DNA of 10,433 nucleotides, taken from positions 1 through 10,433 of the forward strand of contig CANJYY010000061.1 of assembly GCA_947479185.1 (NCBI GenBank). The letters are read 5' to 3'. This stretch comes from Caulobacteraceae bacterium. Its GTDB lineage: Bacteria > Pseudomonadota > Alphaproteobacteria > Caulobacterales > Caulobacteraceae. Positions 6,002-10,433 of the stretch are shown here, piece after piece. Position 1 is the first letter of the stretch. Each line of letters begins with the position of its first letter. The translations under genes were made by a program, and so were the position numbers. A model generated the notes under the pieces. The model was not told the origin of the DNA. It saw only the letters and a program-made list of their open reading frames with translations, and did not search any database.

Positions 6002-6499
6002 TCAGGCGTTGCCGACGAACCCGCTGGTTTCGCCGTTGGCCTTGCGCGCGGCGTAGACGCCGGCGAAGTCGATCGGGTCCAGCTGGAACGGCGGGAAGCC
6101 GCCTTCGGCCGTGACGTCCGAGATCAGACGACGGGCGAACGGGAACAGGTAGCGCGGGCACTCGATCATCAGCACCGGTTCGATCTCGGCTTCCGGGATG
6201 CCGGTGATCTGGAACAGGCCACCGTAGAGCAGCTCGACGACAAAGGCGATGCTCTCACCGCGCTTGGCCTGGGCCGACAGCTTCAGGTCGACTTCGAACA
6301 GGCCGTCCGGACGACCGCGAGCGCTCATTTCGACGCCGATGTCGATCTGGGGCTGCAGGCCCTGACCGTCCGAACGCAGGGATTCCGGGGCCAGCGGGTT
6401 CTCGAACGACAGGTCGCGAACGAACTGCGCGAGGATGCGGAAGCCGGGCTGGGAGATGTCGCCGCCATTGTCGGCGGGGGTCGTGGACGTGTCGCTCAT
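6002..6499 (-). CDS. secB: Protein-export chaperone SecB
   Basis: SecB is a cytosolic tetramer that keeps precursors unfolded and hands them to SecA for export. The product from this start is 165 residues, normal for alphaproteobacteria. It shows [10 protein letters not shown] (residues 26-35), the LLYGGLFQI strand, and the strongly conserved [16 protein letters not shown] with [17 protein letters not shown]. The frame extends 20 residues upstream to an ATG at 6559. That extension resembles nothing in SecB, so the start at 6499 ([10 protein letters not shown]) is preferred; neither start has a good Shine-Dalgarno. The gene converges on dnaQ and is divergent from the Tim44-like gene. The acidic, flexible ends are usual. 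Confidence 0.95.
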   Translation of the reverse strand: MSDTSTTPADNGGDISQPGFRILAQFVRDLSFENPLAPESLRSDGQGLQPQIDIGVEMSARGRPDGLFEVDLKLSAQAKRGESIAFVVELLYGGLFQITGIPEAEIEPVLMIECPRYLFPFARRLISDVTAEGGFPPFQLDPIDFAGVYAARKANGETSGFVGNA

Positions 6500-6672
6500 G
6501 AGGAGATCGTGTTCCTGGACGTCAATCGGACGGGCGCCCCGTGACAGCGGGCGGGACATGATGAAGGCGCGCTGCTATCACGCAGCCCCAGCCCGCGCAA
6601 CGCCGGGCCCCTTACGCGGGCGTCGCGCTCGCCTATATTGCCCTTCATGATGACAGCATCGCCGGTTCCCCA
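6500..6672. promoter_or_regulatory. Divergent promoter region between secB and the Tim44-like gene
   Basis: The 173-bp gap must hold promoters for both directions. On the plus strand TATATT (6634-6639) is a good -10 candidate with only a weak -35 (TTACGC near 6612). Transcription from it would begin at about 6646-6647, exactly at an ATG. GCTATCAC (6574-6581) matches seven of eight positions of the Caulobacter housekeeping -10 GCTANAWC, without a clear -35. A small GCTGC-TATCAC-GCAGC stem-loop covers it. No CtrA box is present. Confidence 0.35.
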
Positions 6673-6676
6673 GTGA
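6647..6676 (+). other. Candidate leaderless mini-ORF ahead of the Tim44-like gene
   Basis: A nine-codon frame, MMTASPVPQ, starts at 6647, about where a transcript from the TATATT box would begin. Its TGA (6674-6676) overlaps the GTG start of the next gene as GTGA. Leaderless transcripts are common in Caulobacter. The next gene has no visible Shine-Dalgarno, so terminating ribosomes could reinitiate on it. Speculative, from spacing alone. Confidence 0.25.
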
Positions 6677-7284
6677 GATATTTCGAACTCCTGATCTTCG
6701 CCGTTTTCGCCGCCGTGGTGCTGTATCAGCTCTACGCCGTCCTCGGCCGCCGCATCGGCCGCCAGCCGGAAGACCTGCCGGCCGCGGCGCCGGTCGCCGA
6801 CGCTGATCCTGCCGCGACGGTGGACGGTCCCGGCATGGTCGGGGCTGACCTGTCGGGCCTGGCCGCCGTGCGCCAGCGCGATCCGTCGTTCGAGGTCCCG
6901 TCGTTCCTCGCCGGGGCCAAGCAGGCCTACGAGATGATCGTCATCGCCTTCGCCGCCGGCGATCACGCCACGCTGCGGAATCTGCTGTCGCCGGGCGTGG
7001 CCGAGAGCTTCGAGGCGGCCATCGCCGCCCGTGAGGCCGAGGGCCGGACGGAGAAGGTCGAGTTCCTCCAGCCGCCGCGCGCCGATCTCGACCGGATCGA
7101 CGTCGACGGCGGCGCGGCCCGCGCCGTGGTCCGCTTCCTCGCCGAGTTCCGCTCGCGCACCAAGGGTCCGGAAGGCGAGGCCGTCGATGACCGCCGCACC
7201 GCCGAACTGTGGACGTTCGAACGCAATCTTAACAGCCGCGACCCCAACTGGACGCTTGTTCACGTGGACGCCGCGGAGGCGTAA
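6673..7284 (+). CDS. Tim44-like domain membrane protein (TimA-like)
   Basis: The 203-residue product has one N-terminal membrane segment (about residues 4-24, FELLIFAVFAAVVLYQLYAVLG) followed by GRR. An acidic and Ala/Pro-rich linker comes next, then a soluble domain from about residue 75 (FLAGAKQAYEMIVIAFAAGDHATLRNLLSPGVAESFEAAI) that fits the Tim44-like family of mitochondrial import motor subunits. C. crescentus TimA is an inner-membrane protein of this family. Its bacterial job is not settled, though a role at the membrane in protein handling or quality control is plausible. The GTG start follows from the position of the membrane segment; no better upstream start exists in frame. The stop overlaps mltA by one base (TAATG). 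The next-door divergent secB strengthens an envelope or export theme. Confidence 0.85.
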   Translation: MRYFELLIFAVFAAVVLYQLYAVLGRRIGRQPEDLPAAAPVADADPAATVDGPGMVGADLSGLAAVRQRDPSFEVPSFLAGAKQAYEMIVIAFAAGDHATLRNLLSPGVAESFEAAIAAREAEGRTEKVEFLQPPRADLDRIDVDGGAARAVVRFLAEFRSRTKGPEGEAVDDRRTAELWTFERNLNSRDPNWTLVHVDAAEA

Positions 7285-8438
7285 TGCGACTTCGAGCCAC
7301 CGGCGTTCTGCTGGCGCTGGCCCTCACAGCCTGCGCGACGCCGAAGGCCGGCGGGCCGATCGTCACGCCCACGCTTCCGCCGGTGGTCCCGCCGGTCGAG
7401 GCGCCCGTCACGCCGCCGCCCTCCGACGCCTTTGCGACCCTGCCCGGCTGGGACGCCGAGGATCATCTGGCCGCGCTCAATGCCTGGCGCGCGACCTGCG
7501 GCGTGGCCCGTGATCCCGCCGCCGCCGCCGTCTGCAAACGGGCGAAGGCGTTGGGAAAGAGCGACGACGCGGAAGCCCGCCGCTTCCTTGAAGCGAATTT
7601 CCGGCCCGAGGCGCTGCCGGACAGCGGTCTGCTGACCGCCTATTTCTCGCCGGTCTACAAGGCCAGCGTTGCGCCGACGGCCGAGTTCAGCGCGCCGGCC
7701 CGGGCTCGTCCCGACGACCTGGTGATCACCGATCTCGCCGACATCGACCCGACCGCCGCACCCGGCCAGAAGCTGGTCAGCCGCATGCAGGACGGCCAGA
7801 CAGCCGCCTATCCCGACCGGGAAACCATCGAGACCGAGGGCCTCGGCAAGCCAATCGCCTGGATGCGGCCGGAAGACCTGTTCTTCCTGCAGATCCAGGG
7901 CTCCGGCGTGCTGGTCTATCCTGACGGATCGCGCAAACGCGCCGCCTTTGCCGCTCACAATGGCCGCCCGTTCACCGGCATCGCCCGGCCGATGCGCGAA
8001 CAGGGCCTGCTGAAGGATTCCGACACGTCCGGCGACGCGATCCGAGGCTGGCTGGCCGGCCATCGCGGCCGCGAGGCCGACGCGATCATGCGCCTGAACC
8101 CGCGCTATGTATTCTTCAGCCTGATCGAGGACGACGACCGCGACCCGGCAGGAGCCGCCGGTGTTTCCCTTCCGGCCGGCCGGTCGATCGCTGTCGACAC
8201 CAGCCGCCACGACATGGGCGAGCTGTTCTGGATAGACGCCAGCGCGCCGGTGCTGACCGGGGCCTTCCCCGTCTATCGCCGGCTGGTGGTGGCGCTCGAC
8301 ACGGGCGGCGCGATCAAGGGCGAGGTACGGGCCGACCTCTACATGGGCCGGGGCGACGTCGCCGGCGTCGAGGCCGGCCGTGTGCGCCATGTGCTGAAGA
8401 TGTACCGGCTCGTGCCGTTGCCGCCGCCGGGCGTCTAG
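7284..8438 (+). CDS. mltA: Membrane-bound lytic murein transglycosylase A lipoprotein
   Basis: MltA cleaves the MurNAc-GlcNAc bond of peptidoglycan, leaving 1,6-anhydro-MurNAc ends. The 384-residue product starts with a short lipoprotein signal, MRLRATGVLLALALTAC, with lipobox LTAC and modified C17. Residue +2 is Ala, so outer-membrane sorting is expected. A proline-rich linker (about 22-46) precedes the MltA domain. LTAYFSPVYKAS and FFLQIQGSGVLVYPDGS are seen on the way to the C-terminal 3D domain with VALDTGGAIKGEVRADLYMGRG. There D339 and D351 are the conserved aspartates, which include the family's catalytic acid. GGAGG at 7275-7279 is a strong ribosome site 4 bp before the ATG. The Smr gene follows after 4 bp, so the Tim44-like gene, mltA and smr form one operon. 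Confidence 0.95.
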   Translation: MRLRATGVLLALALTACATPKAGGPIVTPTLPPVVPPVEAPVTPPPSDAFATLPGWDAEDHLAALNAWRATCGVARDPAAAAVCKRAKALGKSDDAEARRFLEANFRPEALPDSGLLTAYFSPVYKASVAPTAEFSAPARARPDDLVITDLADIDPTAAPGQKLVSRMQDGQTAAYPDRETIETEGLGKPIAWMRPEDLFFLQIQGSGVLVYPDGSRKRAAFAAHNGRPFTGIARPMREQGLLKDSDTSGDAIRGWLAGHRGREADAIMRLNPRYVFFSLIEDDDRDPAGAAGVSLPAGRSIAVDTSRHDMGELFWIDASAPVLTGAFPVYRRLVVALDTGGAIKGEVRADLYMGRGDVAGVEAGRVRHVLKMYRLVPLPPPGV

Positions 8439-8442
8439 GGCC

Positions 8443-8949
8443 ATGTCGCGCAAGCTCAAACCGGATGAAGCGCATCTCTGGGGTCACGTGACCGCCACCG
8501 TGCGACCGATGCCCGGACGACTTGCGCCCAGCGTCAAGCCCCCGCCCGTCGAGGCCGCGCCGGCCCACCTGCCGATTCCGGTCAAGGCCGCCCCTCAGAA
8601 GGCCCGCCCCGTCCGGCCGCCCGAAGCGATCGAGCCCGGCCGGCACAAGCGCATCGTGCGCGGTCACGAACCGCTGGAAGCCCGCATCGACCTGCACGGC
8701 ATGACCCACGACCGGGCTCGCGCGGCGCTCGAAGGCTACATTCGCCGCGTCTGGGACGAAGGCTGCCGCGAGGTGCTGGTGATCACCGGCAAGGGAACCC
8801 AGGGCGATGGCGTTCTGCGCCGTTTCACCCCCGAATGGCTGGCGGCGGCGCCGCTGCGCGACCTCGTCGCCGGGGTGTCGCAGGCCCACCGTCGTCACGG
8901 CGGCGAGGGCGCGCTCTATGTCGCCCTGAAGCGGCGGCCGAAGGGCTGA
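8443..8949 (+). CDS. Smr domain protein
   Basis: The Smr domain (MutS2 C-terminal family) is a small fold linked to nucleic-acid nicking or ribosome-associated mRNA cleavage. The 168-residue protein has a basic, proline-rich N-terminal half (about 1-75) with the alphaproteobacterial start motif KLKPDEAHLWGHVTATVRP. The Smr domain follows: IDLHGMTHDRAR with D83-L84-H85-G86, then VLVITGKGTQGDGVLRR (T115-G116-K117-G118) and HGGEGALYVALKRR. The DLHG and TGKG motifs place it firmly in the family, but not with the long MutS2 proteins. It sits 4 bp after mltA, an order common in alphaproteobacteria. The link to the envelope is unexplained and may only be operon history. The substrate is unknown. Confidence 0.92.
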   Translation: MSRKLKPDEAHLWGHVTATVRPMPGRLAPSVKPPPVEAAPAHLPIPVKAAPQKARPVRPPEAIEPGRHKRIVRGHEPLEARIDLHGMTHDRARAALEGYIRRVWDEGCREVLVITGKGTQGDGVLRRFTPEWLAAAPLRDLVAGVSQAHRRHGGEGALYVALKRRPKG

Positions 8950-9018
8950 CCCGGCGTCAGACTGGTCGGGCCTCGCCGCACTGGGCATAGTCTGGCCTGA
9001 ACGACCGAGGATCCCCCC
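8950..9018. promoter_or_regulatory. Short gap before the oxidoreductase gene
   Basis: The 69 bp contain a 6-bp inverted repeat CAGACT (8958-8963) / AGTCTG (8989-8994) with a 25-bp loop. That is too weak to call a terminator firmly. CGAGGAT just before the next ATG supplies a ribosome site (GAGG, 8 bp away). No recognisable promoter. The next gene could be read through from smr or have its own start. Confidence 0.25.
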
Positions 9019-10433
9019 ATGACTGAACGCGTTCTGGTGATCGGCGCCGGCATGGCCGGTCTGTTCACGGCCCTGGCGCTCGGCGGACAGGGGCGTCAGG
9101 TCGACATTCTTGAACGTGATCCGCCGGCCCCGACGGGCGGCGCGGACGAGGCCTTCTCCGACTGGAACCGGCGCGGCGTCGGCCATCTGCGGCACAGCCA
9201 CGCCTTCCTCGCCCGGCTGCGCAACCTCGTCGTGGAGCATCATCCGGCGTTGCTCGACGCGCTGCGCGCCGCCGGCTGCCAGGAGATGAAGTTCGCCGAC
9301 GGCCTGCCCGCCGCCAGCCGGGATCGCTACCGGCCCGAGCCGGGCGACGAGATCCTGACCGTCATCACCAGCCGTCGCACGACGCTGGAACTGGTCATGC
9401 GCCGCTATGTCGAACAGATGCCGGGGGTGACCCTGCACAGCAACGTCAACGTCACGGGCCTGCTGGGCGCGGTCGACGCGGAGGGCCGCTTCGTCTGTGA
9501 AGGCCTGCGCGTGAAGGACGGCGAAACCGAGCGCGAGGCGCGGGCCAATCTCGTCGTCGACGGGGCCGGCCGCACCGACCAGGCCTTCGACTGGCTGGCC
9601 GAACAGGGCGTGACCTGGGACGAGGAGAGCGAGGACGCCGGCATCCTCTACTTCACCCGCCACTACCGGTTTCTGCCCGGCCAAAGCCAGCCCGAGCGGG
9701 GCCCCGTGCCCGGCGCGGGCGACATGGGATTTCTCAAGTACGGCGTGTTCCCGGCCGACAACGGCTGCTTCTCGATCACCCTGTCGGTGCCCGAGATCGA
9801 GGAGACCCTGCGCGTGGCGGTCATGCGGCCGGAGGTGTTCGATCACATCTGCCGTCTGCTGCCGGGCGTCGCGTCCTGGATCACGCCGGACCGCGCCGAG
9901 CCGGTGGGCAAGGTCTACGGCATGGGCGATCTGAAGAGCCGCTGGCGTTCGACGGTCAGGGACGGCAAGCCGATCGCGCTGAACCTGTTCTTCGTCGGCG
10001 ACGGCCTGGCCCGGACCAACCCGCTTTACGGCCGGGGCTGCTCGTTCGCGGCGATCGCGGCCTATCTGCTGAAGGATGTGCTGGCGGCGGAAGCCGACCC
10101 CGCGGCCCGCGGTCTCGCCTATCAGGCCGCCGTCGACCGGGACATTCGCCCCTATTTCCGCGCCATGCGCGACCAGGACCGCCAGGCGATCCGCCGCGCG
10201 CGCAACACCCTGGATCCGGCTTACCGTCCGCGGCTCAAGGCCAAACTGATGAAGAGCTTCGCCGAGGACGCCATCGCGCCCGCGATCCGCTCCGATCCGG
10301 CCCTGCTGCGGGCCTTCATGCGCGGCTTTCACATGCTCGAGCCCTCGACAGCCTGGCTCAAGCGCCCCGAGACCCTGGTCAGCGTGCTGGGGACCTGGGT
10401 GAAGCCGAAGGCGCTGAAGCAGCAGTACTATCC
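9019..10433 (+). CDS. FAD-dependent oxidoreductase or monooxygenase, 3' end beyond the window
   Basis: The first 471 codons are present and the frame is open at the right edge. The N-terminal Rossmann fold begins VLVIGAGMAGL with GAGMAG at residues 9-14 and the ribose-binding acid E32 (ILERD). VVDGAGRTD around residue 181 is the central strand. GDGLARTNPLYGRGCSFA (327 on, D328) is the second FAD motif of the PHBH/squalene epoxidase-type flavoprotein fold. RRGVGHLRHSHAFLARLR (about residues 54-71) is characteristic of a group of uncharacterised proteins annotated as FAD-dependent oxidoreductases. A helical C-terminal part rich in Arg and Lys follows. I see no Trp-halogenase WxWxIP motif. The substrate is unknown. 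It stands apart from the preceding operon by 69 bp. Confidence 0.88.
   Translation, partial: MTERVLVIGAGMAGLFTALALGGQGRQVDILERDPPAPTGGADEAFSDWNRRGVGHLRHSHAFLARLRNLVVEHHPALLDALRAAGCQEMKFADGLPAASRDRYRPEPGDEILTVITSRRTTLELVMRRYVEQMPGVTLHSNVNVTGLLGAVDAEGRFVCEGLRVKDGETEREARANLVVDGAGRTDQAFDWLAEQGVTWDEESEDAGILYFTRHYRFLPGQSQPERGPVPGAGDMGFLKYGVFPADNGCFSITLSVPEIEETLRVAVMRPEVFDHICRLLPGVASWITPDRAEPVGKVYGMGDLKSRWRSTVRDGKPIALNLFFVGDGLARTNPLYGRGCSFAAIAAYLLKDVLAAEADPAARGLAYQAAVDRDIRPYFRAMRDQDRQAIRRARNTLDPAYRPRLKAKLMKSFAEDAIAPAIRSDPALLRAFMRGFHMLEPSTAWLKRPETLVSVLGTWVKPKALKQQYY

Noticed and set aside
6500..6559. 20-residue N-terminal extension of SecB from an ATG at 6559
   Set aside because: No similarity to SecB and no ribosome site; the internal ATG at 6499 gives the usual SecB beginning and length.
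7254..7269. TTGTTCACGTGGACGC as a parS site
   Set aside because: Only the CACGTG core and few flanking bases agree with parS; it lies in coding sequence of the Tim44-like gene.
7260..8459. A 399-codon minus-strand open frame opposite mltA
   Set aside because: Shadow of mltA, which has a lipobox and a complete MltA/3D domain. The antisense translation shows no family features.
8958..8994. CAGACT / AGTCTG inverted repeat as a terminator after smr
   Set aside because: Only six pairs with a 25-base loop and no T-run; too weak to call.
8314..10332. A 672-codon open frame on the minus strand opposite smr and the FAD gene
   Set aside because: It is an antisense shadow: low-complexity His/Gly/Arg/Ala composition, no recognisable domain, while the plus strand carries clear Smr and FAD motifs.

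Overview
The window looks like an ordinary, very GC-rich alphaproteobacterial chromosome segment, most likely from the order Caulobacterales (Caulobacter, Phenylobacterium, Brevundimonas or a relative). The main reason is gene order. hemE and the gene for a pyruvate,phosphate dikinase regulatory protein (PDRP, the family of Rickettsia RP001) are divergent around a gene-free gap, followed by maf, aroE, coaE, dnaQ and secB. In Caulobacter crescentus the chromosome origin Cori lies between hemE and the RP001 homologue. The genus cannot be settled from the sequence alone. No transposase, integrase, tRNA, rRNA or CRISPR array is visible, and base composition looks uniform.

Left arm (1-1860, minus strand): hemE and hemH, the uroporphyrinogen decarboxylase and ferrochelatase of haem synthesis, overlap by ATGA. 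hemH runs off the left edge.

Centre (1861-2374): a 514-bp non-coding gap that I read as the chromosomal replication origin. It holds three perfect TTAA-N7-TTAA boxes for the cell-cycle regulator CtrA, a one-mismatch DnaA box next to the rightmost CtrA box, a second DnaA-like box of the TGATCCACA type, one GANTC (CcrM) site, an AT-rich patch, and several repeats I cannot assign (a GTCCCC quartet, a CCGAATTCGG palindrome, a repeated CATACCG element).

Right arm, first operon (2375-5987, plus strand): PDRP, maf, aroE and coaE are joined by successive ATGA overlaps, and dnaQ follows 7 bp later. The products are a PPDK regulator, a nucleotide pyrophosphatase, shikimate dehydrogenase, dephospho-CoA kinase and the proofreading subunit of DNA polymerase III. 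A hairpin straddles the dnaQ stop codon, where the operon meets convergent secB.

Right arm, envelope cluster (6002-10433): secB (minus) is divergent from a Tim44-like membrane protein gene, which overlaps mltA (lytic transglycosylase lipoprotein) by one base; an Smr-domain gene follows after 4 bp. A separate FAD-dependent oxidoreductase gene then runs off the right edge.

The most interesting region is the origin. A smaller curiosity is that hemE and the Tim44-like gene, which both lack a good Shine-Dalgarno, are each preceded by a mini-ORF whose TGA overlaps the start codon.
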